Source: Branchiostoma lanceolatum (taxonomy: Eukaryota; Chordata; Leptocardii; Amphioxiformes; Branchiostomatidae). From it: DNA of 64,000 nt. Under the pieces are notes generated by a model. The model did no database searches, had not been told where the DNA came from, and saw only the letters and a list, made by a program, of their open reading frames with translations. Below are positions 35,501 through 45,739 of the stretch, one piece after another. Location: NCBI RefSeq assembly GCF_035083965.1, contig NC_089727.1, positions 3,849,501 to 3,913,500 of the forward strand, read 5' to 3'. A program made the position numbers and the translations under genes. Each line of letters starts with the position of its first letter. The stretch's first letter is position 1.

Positions 35501-38500
35501 TTTGCTAATGTTGTAATTTAGTTTGCTTTAATCATAAGTGAAATACCTTCAAGTTTACATCGGATTCAATAGACTACTAGAAATGCTCCAGTCACATTTC
35601 CAAATGGGGACACGGCCGGGCTGCTGCGGGAACAAAAAATAAAAGTGTATATATCAATAGATATACGCAGATATATGCTAATTGATTTCTTCATGTTGTT
35701 TGTGTTTTGTTGTCTTTAATATCATACTTTTCGTTCTGACAAACTGCCCGACCGGGCACCAGTTTGGAAATGTGACCATAGCAAAAGCAAACCAACTGAT
35801 TGCCATATTATGCCAACTTATCCTCAGCCACTGACGCCCCCCAGCAGACACAAACAGGTACAGCAGTTGCTATCCTCAAACAAGCGGACAGCAGAGGCAA
35901 CAGCACATCAAGGTCAACTCCTCAAGATATGGTAAGATGGCTGTCTGTTTGCTGTTTAGTGAAATATGTTTGACTTCAAGAATGCTCAAAGCGTTGGGCT
36001 GTATTCAAAGGAGAGTAAGCAAATTCAATTTTTGAGTCTGTGACTTCCAATATGGACTGATAAGATACCTAAAATATGAATTAACATAAAGCTGAAAATT
36101 GCCAAAAGGGATATTTTGAACATTTACACCTTGTAACTTTAACATGCTGAAGGTAAACGCTGACAGTTAACAAAAATTGTGATGACAATGTCTTTCAGAT
36201 GGAACTGTGAATATAGCCATTTAGTTTGAAGATTCCTGAAACATTTATCATTTTAAAGACAATCTAATAACAACATAGAGAATGCTTTTAATGGGACATT
36301 AAGATAATCATAACCTTTACTTAATTTGGATCCACAATTAGCTTGTGATGTGCAATGGCTCTAGAAATTGGTATACCATTCTCTGTGTTAAGTTGATGTC
36401 CAGCGTTTGTTATGAATGCACAACTCAGCGTATGGCTGCCATGTATTGTTTTCCCAAATAAACCAATTTGTAATGTTGTTCCCTTCAGTCCTGGAGATGT
36501 GCTGGAGTTTGTGACTGCCGACGGTGCAGAGGTGCAGCAGGTCCTCACTCTCACCAACACAACAGCAGGAACTGTGGCTTTTAAGGTAGGTGATCATGCC
36601 AGCACTTCAGCAGAGCTTTGTTAAGGGCTTCTAGTCTTAGGAAAACAGCTACAGTGAAATTGAGTATAAAGTGAAACGTATCCATGTTTTGAATTCGTCA
36701 ATCTTTTCAGCTAAACTCCAGCTGGAACTGTGGCAAAGATTTACTCTAGCTTGCTTTCGCATACAAGACTAGAAGGCTAGAAAATATATTATTCACAGTA
36801 CAATTGCATCATAATACATTTGTATGCTTGTTTTAGATGATACATTTTTAAAAAAAAGGTCTGTTCTTGCCCATCATGTTTCGTTGAGTTTGATAGACCC
36901 ACATGTAGGTGAGCTACTTCACTTTCCACCCAAAATAATTAGAGTTCCATATGATTTTTTTAATGTAATAAGATGTCTCAAAGATATGCATGTGTTGTGA
37001 CACATCTTACAAAACTGAGCTGTTTCTTGATACAATTTAGGTGAAGACGACGTCGCCTGAGAAGTACCGTGTGCGCCCCAGCTCCGGGCCGATCGCGCCT
37101 GGAGTGTCTGTGGACGTCAACGTCTTTCTGCAGCCTGGTGAGTGACTAAAGCACCCAAGGAGGTTATATAGACTATATAACCTCCTTGAAGCACCTAACA
37201 TGCATGTACCATACAGGTTGCCATTCTCTTTGTGAATAATAATCATCCTCAGCTGTTTGTTTGTTTATTTGTCTGTAGCATTAGGCCATCAGGCTTCCAC
37301 GCCACATGACAAGTTAGTGAGTTTATCAGGATGCTTTTTTTATTCAGTGACTTACCAACCTGATGAAACTATTCACAGCTGTTTTGTTTACTGTGTATAT
37401 GTATAATTATCACTACATGTATATTAATTGTTTGTCTGTGCCATTAGGCCATCAGGCGTCCACGCCGCGTGATAAGTTCCTGGTGCTGTCCATGGAGGTG
37501 CAGCAGGAGGTGAAGAACTCGGCAGAGCTGGCCGCGCTGTGGAAGTCTGCTCCCAAGAGCTCTGTCATGGAACACAGGTTAGGCACTATCTTATCAATAG
37601 AACTTAAAAAGCATTAACCTTTAGCACACTGAAGTAGCTACTTGACTGCAAATTCTGTATTGGTTACGGGGTTAAGCAGCGGGGAGAAGGTTAAGTAAAG
37701 TGGTGCTCTAAGCTGCTGGTATAGTAGTGAATTTACAAAACTCTTTTTAAAAAATGGGAAGGGAACATTCTGCATGAGAGTTCATCTGAGTTGGTAAATG
37801 TAACTGGTAAAGGAAATTGAGGTTTTGTTCCAACACAGACGATTCCTGAAGAAGGCTACAATGAAAGTAAAATCAAGTCCGGTTACAAGAATATTCATCA
37901 ATCAGTGACTTAGAAAAGGTATAAACGAGATACGCACCTCCAAATTTGATGTCTACTGTACATCTCGATCACGGAATGACCTAGTCTCGCGAGAACATGA
38001 GATTAGGACAAGACTTGTGAAGATTGTCTTGCCTCCCCCACCACCTTGTGGAGCAGAGGTAAGTAGGACTTGGGAAGCTCCCAACCTTCAGTAGACATCG
38101 AAAATTTGGAGGTGCGTATCTCGTTTATACCTTTTCTAAGTCAGTGATTGATGAATATTCTTGTAACTGTTATTACACGTGACTGATGAATCTCTTCAAC
38201 AAAATCAAGTCCAATTTTGTTGGTTGTAAGCAATCTTTTCTGCCCCCTCCCGGTGCCCAGGCTGAGATGTACCCACCTGACTCCTGAGGCGGCTGAGCTG
38301 CAGGAGGAAACGCCCCAGGGAGACATGGCGCGGCTGCAGAAACAGGTCCGAGATCTCACACAGACGGTACGGCACCTCTCTTTACTTCTGTCTAATCCTA
38401 ACCCAGGACGGTACGCCACCTCACTTTACTTCTGTCTAATGCTTGGGTCCCAATTGGAAAAGGGGGCCCTGCTGGATAGTTCACGGCTTGTTTTTTTGGC

Positions 38501-39188
38501 ACTTTTGGGAGTGCCCCCTACGGCTACCAAGCTAATTTTGGGCACAGTCAGACCACGTGGTGACTTTACCTCGGATTAAGATTCATCCCGGGACCCGCTA
38601 ACAAATAGGCGCGGTGATCTAATGGTGTGCGGACACGAAGACATAAAACTGTAACTTTACATGCAACAGTGGCAGCATATCTCAAATACTTGATTTCATA
38701 ACTTTGGCACCGTAAAGTGTGTCTGTAAAATTCATGATGACAATGATAGAGCTGTAGACTGCGTCCACATGTAAATGCATTCTGGTATCTCCAGGTTGGT
38801 AAGGTCTCCAGCACCTCCCACCGGCTGGAGGAGAACCTGTGGACTATATCAAAGATGTTATAGTTTTATGAATGTGATATGGACCCTTGGAGCAGTAAAG
38901 AACATAATGTGCTATCATTGAGTTGCTGTAGGTCTACTATATTGGAAAGAGATGATAACAGAGTACTTCTTTGGCTGGCTCCAGGTCGGTACCATCTCCA
39001 GTACCTCCCACCGGCTGGAGGAGAACCTGTCCCAGACGCTGCGCCTGCAGAAGCTGCTGGTGTTGCTGCTGCTGGCCCTGTCCTTGGTGCTGACTTACCT
39101 GATGTGGTCGGGCGGGGATGGCACGACATGCAGTGTAGCCAGCGTAACGCAGACAGCGGCGGCACACGCAGAACAACACAGTTTGTGA
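20583..39188 (+). CDS. MOSPD2: Motile sperm domain-containing protein 2 (CRAL-TRIO, MSP, C-terminal membrane anchor)
   Basis: Exons: 20583-20609, 20720-20774, 27653-27814, 28725-28811, 30537-30691, 31628-31688, 33243-33281, 33820-33944, 34413-34547, 34988-35077, 35828-35931, 36489-36585, 37041-37137, 37448-37577, 38261-38366, 38985-39188. All phases join, giving 557 residues (human 518). The CRAL-TRIO part has LVFWLERISTR, TIMFDMMESGL, MDFIRFLINCFKNYFP, EMPWILN and AWKIIKTWLP. The MSP part has VLTLTNTTAGTVAFKVKTTS, PEKYRVRP and VMEHRLRC. A hydrophobic segment (LLVLLLLALSLVLTYLMW) near the end is the ER tail anchor. The MSP domain binds FFAT motifs at membrane contact sites. Exon 1 (MAEVADGKE) ends at a weak donor (GAG/GTTGAT); ACT/GTAGTA at about 20670 is an alternative. 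Confidence 0.5.
21365..21548. repeat. Purine-rich GAGA low-complexity tract
   Basis: Nearly every base is A or G on the plus strand (AGAGAGAG, GGAGGGAGAG, GGATGGATGG). It produces Ser/Pro/Leu-rich spurious frames on the minus strand. Confidence 0.5.
25860..26010. repeat. Interspersed repeat family R1, copy 1
   Basis: It shares GGTGCTGAAAGTATGGATAT with copies at 26255-26405 and 31120-31275, followed by a conserved AATGCTGCT and GGATATTGTTTT. About 130 bp are shared among the three, all in the same orientation in MOSPD2 introns. The family is not recognised. Confidence 0.5.
26255..26405. repeat. Interspersed repeat family R1, copy 2
   Basis: Contains TTGGTGCTGAAAGTATGGAT, GCCAAAATGCTGCTATCCC and CAGTGGATATTGTTTTGGAA. 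It lies 390 bp downstream of copy 1 and may be part of a tandem duplication. Confidence 0.5.
26465..26960 (-). mobile_element. LINE fragment, tandemly duplicated
   Basis: A unit of about 225 bp occurs 2.2 times (blocks TCTGTCTGCC, CACCAGACAAGA, CAATGTCTTGACACTG). On the minus strand it encodes LADRFNTYKQYRAIDQKNKK followed by KWIKEQCQDIEDSLKRRNSK, which resembles the linker between endonuclease and reverse transcriptase in RTE/Jockey-type non-LTR retrotransposons. It is too short and damaged to classify further. Confidence 0.5.
27350..27490. repeat. Degenerate CCTATGTT-rich repeat
   Basis: CCTATGTT or its inverse recurs at least four times. A related stretch lies at 24240-24290. It includes a short CCCTAACCCTAACCCC. 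It directly precedes a MOSPD2 exon. Confidence 0.5.
27860..28080 (-). repeat. SINE-like repeat (probable)
   Basis: The reverse complement contains GTCTTTCGGAAGGGACATGA, reminiscent of the body of the tRNA-derived SINEs at 33975 and 31757. No clear tRNA head is visible. Confidence 0.5.
28812..30536. other. MOSPD2 intron, no further feature seen
   Basis: About 1.7 kb between two well-supported exons. Frames up to 119 codons occur but none has an exon signature or family similarity. Confidence 0.5.
30692..31015. repeat. GC-rich repeat remnant in a MOSPD2 intron
   Basis: GGTGCCCGTAGGGGGTGTAG, CAGCCGGGCCCCG and a second CAACGTAGGGGGTCACGCCC differ sharply in composition from the AT-rich surroundings. 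The same style of text (GGGTCCC, CCCCTACGGCTACC) occurs at 38446-38610 and 45140-45250. I infer one old repeat family. Confidence 0.5.
31120..31275. repeat. Interspersed repeat family R1, copy 3
   Basis: Contains CTTGGTGCTGAAAGTATAGA, GCCAAAATGCTGCTG and CCCAGTGGATATTGTTCTGA, as at 25860 and 26255. Confidence 0.5.
31757..32017 (-). mobile_element. tRNA-derived SINE, copy 1
   Basis: The minus strand begins with TGGCATAATGGTTAGAGAG (A-box region) and GTGTTCAAACCCCTG (B-box). A body follows with GCCCTTGGGAAGG and GGCCATTAAATGGAGGTCC. The same arrangement occurs at 33975-34340, so it is one SINE family. It lies in a MOSPD2 intron. Confidence 0.5.
32333..33060. repeat. Tandem repeat, about 230-bp unit, about 3.2 copies
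   Basis: Each unit carries AAGAAGTGCAATGAACAGTG, GGGCCATAGATATATTGAT and CTGAAAAGCTGGTCTTCCAC. Starts fall near 32334, 32567, 32790 and 33010, with divergence rising towards the 3' end. It lies in a MOSPD2 intron. Confidence 0.5.
33975..34340 (-). mobile_element. tRNA-derived SINE, copy 2 (near full length)
   Basis: On the minus strand GCAGTGGTGTAGTGGTAGGG forms the A-box region and GGGTCGAATCCGGGG the B-box. The body has GCCCTTGGGAAAGGCACTTT and GGACGTTAAATGGAGGTCCC. It is about 365 bp and less decayed than the copy at 31757. Confidence 0.5.
34667..34703. repeat. Perfect 18-bp hairpin with 1-base loop
   Basis: The left arm AAATTTGGTTTTCAAATC is followed by a single G and its exact inverse. 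It lies in a MOSPD2 intron about 120 bp after an exon. It may be a MITE remnant. Confidence 0.5.
35180..35400 (-). repeat. SINE-like repeat, second family (probable)
   Basis: The minus strand opens with AATGGTCTAGTGGGTAGAGG, a tRNA A-box-like head, and carries TGTGTGGCCCAAGGGCT, shared with 17975-18225. It lies in a MOSPD2 intron. Confidence 0.5.
35591..35776. mobile_element. MITE, 186 bp
   Basis: Perfect 14-bp terminal inverted repeats GTCACATTTCCAAA and TTTGGAAATGTGAC enclose GC-rich subterminal blocks (CGGCCGGGC, GCCCGACCGGGC) and an AT-rich core. It is non-coding. No clear target duplication is seen. Confidence 0.5.
37276..37315 (+). pseudogene. Ghost copy of a MOSPD2 exon start
   Basis: GCATTAG followed by GCCATCAGGCTTCCACGCCA matches the acceptor and first 35 bases of the exon at 37448, with three changes. 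The intronic TTTGTCTGT before it is also duplicated. The offset is about 164 bp. Confidence 0.5.
37882..38167. mobile_element. Foldback element with arms of about 78 bp
   Basis: GTTACAAGAATATTCATCAA at the left is mirrored by TTGATGAATATTCTTGTAAC-like text at the right, and the pairing continues through GAGATACGCACCTCCAAATT. The unpaired centre has CCTCCCCCACCACC. The text AAAATCAAGTCC flanks both sides. It sits just before a MOSPD2 exon. Confidence 0.5.
38446..38610. repeat. GC-rich repeat remnant, same style as 45140-45250
   Basis: GGGTCCCAATTGGAAAAGGG, CCCCCTACGGCTACC and CGGGACCCGCTAACAAATAG parallel GGGAAAAGGGACCC, GGCACCGTGGCTACCGG and CGGTAACAAATAG near 45160-45740. It lies in a MOSPD2 intron. 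Confidence 0.5.
38795..38863 (+). pseudogene. Partial copy of the MOSPD2 last exon with its own stop (possible alternative last exon)
   Basis: CCAG is followed by 23 codons, 14 of them nearly identical to the start of the true last exon (TSHRLEENL), then ending in TAG. Phase 0 matches the preceding exon's end at 38366. Use of this exon would yield MOSPD2 without its membrane anchor. Whether it is expressed is unknown. Confidence 0.5.
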
Positions 39189-39335
39189 GCATCTGCTGGT
39201 CAGCTGCTGTTGCTGTCCCTGTCCTTGGTGCTGACTTACTTGATGTGGTCAGGCAGGGACAGTGAGTTGTGCAGTGTAGCCAGCGTAACACAGCCGATGG
39301 CGGGACACGCAGAACAACACAGTTTGTGAACATCT
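39189..39335 (+). repeat. Tandem copy of the 3' half of the MOSPD2 last exon
   Basis: CTGTCCTTGGTGCTGACTTA, GATGTGGTCAGGCAGGGA, CAGCGTAACACAG and AGAACAACACAGTTTGTGA repeat the membrane-anchor and stop-codon part of 39060-39188. It falls in the 3' UTR. Confidence 0.5.
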
Positions 39336-42300
39336 CCAGGTCAGCTTTGCTTTGGCCACACCAGTTTAATTTCTTGGTTCTGAGATTTTTGAAAAAATTA
39401 TGCTTGATTGGAATATCAACATGAAAGCACAATATAACATCCACTGACATTAATCCACCGGGTTACATAAATCCGGAAAAAGTGTGTTTGAGAGATCTCT
39501 GGTGCAGCACCCTCCAGGTATGGACAGTTTGGATATACTGGAGTACATTAAACTGGGGGAGGTTGGGTTGGAGATCTGTTTAGATCTTTTCAGGATGGCA
39601 GAATTATGTACCCTGGTGGAATTATGTTAGTAGATGTTATATGAATACCAGTTGAGTGTACAGTCAAACCTGTGCAAGTGACCACCTCTACATAAGGACA
39701 CAAGCTTCAAGAATCCTGTCTATAGTGATCACCTGTCCACATAGATCAGATTTTATCGGCCCCCTGAGTGATCTTCTTGTGCAGTTTTGACTGTAGTCCC
39801 AATGGAATGTGTGGTAACAAAAAGTCTGCTAAATCGACACAGTTCTTTTATTAATGTATTATGTTGTGAGCCGGATGCCACTTTTAACCGTGGTATTTCA
39901 GTCTGACGTTTCTCCAGTTGTAGGACCAAATGTGGAATAGCCAGTCATACATATGTACCAGGAGAAGGGACACTCCCTTAGGTGTAATCTTGGACATTTT
40001 GATGTCATGAATTAGGTCGAAAGTCATTCCAAAAACAGGCATAAAACAGGAGTCTACTAAAAGAACATTTAACACCGATTACGTCGAATCAAGAAGGATT
40101 CTGGGTATTTGAAAAATTAGAATAATTTTGAAGGAAAATATCTCTACAACTGTGAAAGAAAAGACAAAAAAAACATGCTCTTTCAATTAACATGTGGAAC
40201 TTTACTGTGCATTCCGCAACTAGGTGAAATGAGACTTAAAGACAAATAGATCTTTCAATTTCTCAGAGATTTCTTTAAAGTGTGAGGTGGTAGCTATTCA
40301 ATGAGAAATTAATTGAGTCGTAGGCTTTTGATAGCTCTTAGGTCATTCCAGTTTACAAGTCATAGCAGGAGAGTTGATATCAACTGTTGCACCCACCAAA
40401 GAAATGAGATTTTGAGTGCTTGGTCAGGATACTAGTACAAATCTTTATGCAGTGCTAAGTTTTCAACTTTGTGGCAGGAATAACACATTTTCAGTAAATA
40501 AATAAGTTATAAAAGTTATATACTTGAATGTAAGTCTATTCAGGTATGGTACAGGTACATTGATGCTCTGGTATTTTAACTTCCTTTGATTTTTTTGTTA
40601 CCGGTATTTTCAGGGGATTTTAGATACTTGACACACAAGACTTGCTCATTACATATCAAAGTTGTTGTATGTCCTTTTTAGGTAACAAAAGCCTGGGACA
40701 GATTTTTACGTCGTGTGAAACATTCCATTTGGAAAGGAACATTCTAGGAGTAACTCTGGCTATTTTGTAGAAGGATTTTTTTCAAGATACAAAGACGAAA
40801 CCAAAACCTCGATTTTACAGGCTGTAGTATCATTAAAATGTCTTCTCCTGTTTGATACATTCCTGTGATGAAAGGAGTTTAATACTTTGCAACAGGAGTT
40901 ACATAAAAATTAGATGGTATTGTCTTCAACAGTACGTATGGAGATAGATTATCAGATATTGGACGAACCAGTTTCAAAGCCAAGCAGAAAGTTAATGTAA
41001 AACCATCAACAGTATAGAAAAAGCTGTAGATCTTATTCTATTGAGATTCAGATGTTCAATGCAGTCAAAAAGAAATGTTGCATACATGGTATTAATGTAT
41101 TGATGTTCACCTGACTATACATGTTTTTAACATAATATGCAGTACTAAGTAATCTTCTCAATGAAAATGTGAACAATTTTTGATTTGTTTTCTCATCAAG
41201 TACATAATTATGCAGTTTTGTTTAAGGTTGATTGTAAACGTTTGGTTCCCAACCAAGACTTGAAAATGTAAATGATGTGTTCTATTTGTATCCTGTAAGT
41301 TTAAAGTTTATAGATTATTGATAAATGTTTTGTTGCCATCTGAGGCTTATATCTTGCCAGGGTATAACGTTAAAATGAAAGGATAATGTTGCCTTTGTTA
41401 TGACATAAGTACATTGGAGGAACATAACAGTAGACAGTGAAATACATAAGGACACAAGGCATGCGCATACACGTAGAACATGTGTCGGACTTAGGCCTCC
41501 GCCCGTTAGTGGTGATTTGTAAGGTTTGTTTTTTTACATGGTAGATGTTTTATATTGTGGAAGATGACTTAGGAATGTACTGCAGCCAAGATTGGTGCTG
41601 AAGATTGAAATGTAACTGAGGGAGTTTGCAATGTGATTATGAGGAAACATGTTAGACGATTAACATAGCCAGTAAGAGACATAACTGGGAGTTAGATACT
41701 TGTCTTCTAAGCTATAGTGTGCCTCTATAAAGATATAGATATCTAGATATATATGATGTTGATTATATCTTGCGATATGCAGTATTCATGCATACATGTT
41801 ATCTTAGTATATGTGGTCATAAGATATCGATCTGACTATTCCTTTAAAGCGACCACCGGTAGATCATTGCAGTTTACTTCTGGAGAGATAGGGGGCGTTG
41901 CATTGTGATGAAAGAGAAGATATTGTGACCAATAGTTATGTTTGTTATTCCAGTTGTGGACTATGAATGATTGTTAACGTTAGGTTTAGTAGTGAACAGA
42001 GAAAAGTCTCATCGATCACAACTAACAGTATTCAACATTCTCTGTGCTAGATAGATACTGCACTAGTGTTATGCTTGCCGTACTATAGAAAATTTGAAAA
42101 ACTGATTATTGTCAAACGTACATGATTATTTTTGGATGTATTTTTGTGAGAACTCGGAGATTAGACGAAATGATATGATATATGATATGTGGAACTGTAG
42201 TTGACTCACATGTTGACATTTTGTCAAAATTATGGTCCATGTTGTGCAATATGTATTGAAATTGTTTATGATGACAATTAAAACTGTCTCTGTATTTGAC

Positions 42301-42360
42301 TGGTATTCTTATAACAATGTACATGTACTGTAGTTAGCATTATTTCTTAACCCTTAATAC
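39336..42360 (+). other. Presumed long MOSPD2 3' UTR and flank
   Basis: About 3 kb of AT-rich, repeat-poor sequence without credible frames. An AATAAA run near 40497 (GTAAATAAATAAG) is one candidate polyadenylation signal. The UTR extent cannot be fixed by eye. Confidence 0.5.
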
Positions 42361-42379
42361 TGACTGAAGTTACTGTACG

Positions 42380-43740
42380 TAACATGGTGGTCGTTTGGCC
42401 CTCAAAAGTCCCTCGAGCTCAGTCAGTTTTGAGTTTCGAACTTTTGTTCGATTTCGGGATCTTCAAACCGAACCTATGTTCGATCTTGACGTCTTCGAAC
42501 AGAAGCTTTGTTCTAAACAGGGGATTTAGAACATGTGTTCCCGATGACTTCTTTAGAATGAAGTTATCATCATCAGGAAGATCTGAAATGAGGGCTGCAT
42601 GCCCTTTTTCGTAAGGCGTAATCCAGCCTTTTTCGTCCCCGTACTAATCTGGTAGGTAATACTCGGGCACGGATCCGGACATGATTTAACGTTTAAAGAA
42701 AAGGAGTAGAAACTATTTTTTTGGTAAACGTTAAAATCGCGGTCACTTTCTATTACTTCCAAAGTGCCAAATTTACCAATCTGAAAACATCTCTGGAAAG
42801 CTGACACCATCCAGCGTCTCACTGGCGAGTTTATTTTGCCAGATTTAGTCGACGTCGCGTCGTTAACGCAACTTAGAAAGGAATTTGTCGGGAAATGGCT
42901 GATTCGAATCTGAGTTTCAATGCGATTCACGTGATTCGATTGGTCGGGGTGATATAGAATAAAAGACCGGCATTCCGTATATCACCCGAGGTACCAGCCC
43001 GACCGCGGGTAGGATCGCCCAACGGCCGGAGGGCGATCCGACCCGCGGGAAGGCTGAGACCGAGGGTGATGCGGAATACACCGTGTTGTATTTCATTTAT
43101 GTCATACCCACCCGAGAAAACACATTTCAATGCGGAATGCGCCAGAAGTTGAGGGAGGTTTGTGCCCTCGAACACAAAACTGAGCATTGATTCCAACCTC
43201 CGAATCCGGTTTTCGAATTTTAGACGGCGGCGCAACCGGCGCGCTCGAAATGCATTCGAAATATTCTATGGAAGCCCGTGTGATACAACTCCCGAACCCT
43301 ATGTGATACGGATAGTTATCACACGGTCCGGAACACCCATATCAGGCCCAGGTATGCGCTACAGCCGCTCTGATCGCTTCGCAAGGAGTTCGCCCGGCGC
43401 CTTTGGCGCCGTCGGGCGCTGTCGGCTTTCGGATAACTTCGGCATCCGCCCATCCGCTTTCGCCGATACTAGTTCCGGTGTATATATACGGTATATATAT
43501 AGATAGACTGATTAGCCTAATAGAATGTTATCTATGTACCAGTGAATGCCATACTCTGTACCTTGTACAATTGTTGTGCAATTAAGTTATTATCATTATC
43601 ATAATGATACAAACACCGCTTTCGCCGATATGTACGGTATACCTATAGTACAAACACTCCCTCCCTCCGTCTAAGGTGGAACGCTGATATTGACTATATC
43701 AGGTCCCTGTTGCCTTAAGGCTTATCTCTATGGAAACGTT
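42380..43740. repeat. Repeat-derived GC-rich block with hairpin at 43003-43048
   Basis: The hairpin pairs CCGCGGGTAGGATCGCCC with GGGCGATCCGACCCGCGG across a CGGCC loop, one mismatch. An outer pair joins ATTCCGTATATCACCC and GGGTGATGCGGAAT. CGCTTTCGCCGATA occurs twice (43458, 43619). No gene is seen. Confidence 0.5.
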
Positions 43741-43756
43741 GGACCTTCGAATCCTC

Positions 43757-44341
43757 GAGATGTTTTTCTTCACCCTGTGTCACCCAGACGCCGCACGCCT
43801 GATGCGGAACGCAAACAAAACTTTGTATTCTATTTATTTGTCATAACATTTGCCAATGAGTAAACTATGGTAGTAGCTAACACCTTTGTTCTGTGCTAGA
43901 GTGCAAGCTGTGTGAGGAACTTGCTGATTTGAGCCACCACACTCCGGAGACCTGACTACAGCTCTGTCAGACACAATGGCCTCAATATGTTTTTCTTCAC
44001 CCTTTGTCACTCTGACGCCGCACACCTGCGGTGGTGACACAAACAAGACTTTGTATCGTGTTTGTATGTCATCGCTAATTAGCTAACACACTAGTTCTGG
44101 AACTTCTTGATTTGAGCCACCACACTCCGGAGACCTGACTACAGCTCTGTTAGACACAATGGCCTCAAGATGTTTTTCTTCACCCTTTGTCACTCAGACA
44201 CCGCACACCCGCGGTGGTGACACAAAGACGACTTTGTATCGTGTCTTTATGTCATCGCTAATCAGCTAACACACTAGTTAAGGAACTTCTTGATTTAAGC
44301 CACAACACTCCGGAGACCTGACTACAGCTCTGTTAGACACG
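43757..44341 (+). promoter_or_regulatory. Triplicated 5' region of the FOLH1-like gene
   Basis: Three tandem units of about 185 bp carry ATGTTTTTCTTCACCC, CCGCAC, ACTTTGTATC, CTAACACACTAGTT, and CTCCGGAGACCTGACTACAG. Each ends in TTAGACAC or CAGACAC, then ATGGCC. The third ATG (44342) opens the signal peptide. The ATGs near 43976 and 44159 start short frames ending within about 50 codons. Confidence 0.5.
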
Positions 44342-45108
44342 ATGGCCACAATAAGGCAGCTGCTCATTGCGACTCTTTGCGGCCTTCTTGGCGGGGTTCT
44401 CGCTCAAACAGACTGGGCTGCCCAGCTGAGAGGCGAGATGAACTCAACGCGCATCGAGGAATTCCTGAGGTAAGACAAAAACGTTGATTATCCGTGAATA
44501 CTATCTGCAAACTTCCACAATCTTTGTAAAATGTGATGTGCTGCTGAAGTTAGACCTCTGACCCGTGTCTTCAATGTGTAGCTCAGTGATATTGTCATTC
44601 TATCACACAAAACAACGTACTAGGATGATATGTAATGTTACGTATATCCCTCGAGGCGTATTAGTGATACTTTTTAGGCCACGCCTATCTGATTTGTTGG
44701 TTCTTGTATTTGAAAAAACAAACAATGTTGAACTAAAAACAGAAACATGAAAACAGACTGTGAGGAGGTCTTCAGTCATTCATATATCATATTCATAATC
44801 AAACGCATTTGCACTTATTCGTTTGTATGTATGTATGTATGTAGTAGACCTTACGAAAGTCGCTGTGCTTTTGTTGTGTCAATAAAGATCTATCTATTTG
44901 TATATCTAATATATGAAATTGATTCTTTCCGAAGGATCTTGACAGAGAAGCCTCACCTCGCGGGCACCCAGGACGGGTACGACCTGGCCGAGTACGTGCG
45001 GCAGACGTGGGTGGACCAGGGCCTGGACTCGGCTCACATCGCTCCGTACGACGTCCTTCTCTCCTACCCGGACCCCGACAGGCCCAGCTTCGTGGCTCTG
45101 CTAGACGA
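44342..45108 (+). CDS. FOLH1/NAALADase-like peptidase (M28B), first two exons only
   Basis: Exons: 44342-44469 and 44935-45108 (alternative donor four bases later, TAC/GTAAAC). The frame joins at phase 2. It starts with a signal peptide (MATIRQLLIATLCGLLGGVLA), then a helix (LRGEMNSTRIEEFLRILTEK) and PHLAGTQDGYDLAEYVRQTW, GLDSAHIAPYDVLLSYP and PSFVALLDE. These are the hallmark N-terminal blocks of glutamate carboxypeptidase II and NAALADase-like proteins, which are zinc peptidases on the cell surface. Those relatives use a membrane signal anchor; a cleavable signal is suggested here instead. No PA or catalytic M28 exon appears in the remaining 19 kb, so the gene either has a giant intron holding other genes or is a truncated duplicate. 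Confidence 0.5.
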
Positions 45109-45139
45109 GTACGTAAACATCTTCCTCGTTGTGCTGTAA

Positions 45140-45243
45140 TGCTTCGGTCACACTTTGGGAAAAGGGACCCGGCCGGGTGGTTTACGGGCTGTTGTTGCAC
45201 TTTAGGGCACCGTGGCTACCGGTCTATTTCTTGGCACGGAGAT
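45140..45243. repeat. Left part of an older GC-rich repeat
   Basis: GGTCACACTTTGGGAAAAGG, GACCCGGCCGGG and CACCGTGGCTACCGG. It appears to continue at 45693-45739, after the inserted LINE, and at 45958 onwards, after the inserted MITE. Confidence 0.5.
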
Positions 45244-45692
45244 GAGATAATTTTTTTTTCATTTCAACTTTAATTCAGGCACCTGGCCCATATAATAAAA
45301 CATACAAAGGAGAAAGACTACATAAAGAAATACAGTACAATATAACTAAATTATACTATCTTTAAAAAACAATGTTGACATGATGACTCCAGAATGTGCT
45401 GTAGTAGAATGACTCAGAATGAACGAGTGTCTGTATGATAATATTCTCAGAACAAAGCAACACAAAAGAGAGTGATAGTTTTCGAAGTCGGGCATCAAAA
45501 GAATCGATTCTGTTCTTTGCAAATAACCAACTTGTGCTTGACTGCCTGCTCACACCGAGCAGTAATTTTAGAGCGCAATTAAAAGCCACACGAAGTTTGG
45601 AGATAACCCCCACGCTATAGTCAGACCAAATGTGTGCGCAGTACATAACGGAACAGTAGCTTTCAAACAGAATCCTCTTAATAAACCCGGGA
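45244..45692 (-). mobile_element. 5'-truncated LINE with 20-bp target duplication
   Basis: Flanking copies at 45224-45243 and 45693-45712 match at 19 of 20 bases (CTATTTCTTGGCACGGAGAT and the same with one C). The minus strand encodes the C-terminal tail of a non-LTR reverse transcriptase (FNCALKLLLGVSRQSSTS, NRIDSFDARLRKLSLSFV). A 3' UTR follows, ending GTTGAAATG and a short A run at 45251. The length is 449 bp. Confidence 0.5.
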
Positions 45693-45739
45693 CTATTTCT
45701 CGGCACGGAGATATACCTAGGACTCGGTAACAAATAGCT

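Noticed and set aside
38866-39450. 194-codon minus-strand frame
   Set aside because: Antisense to the MOSPD2 last exon and its tandem copy; length comes from the duplication.
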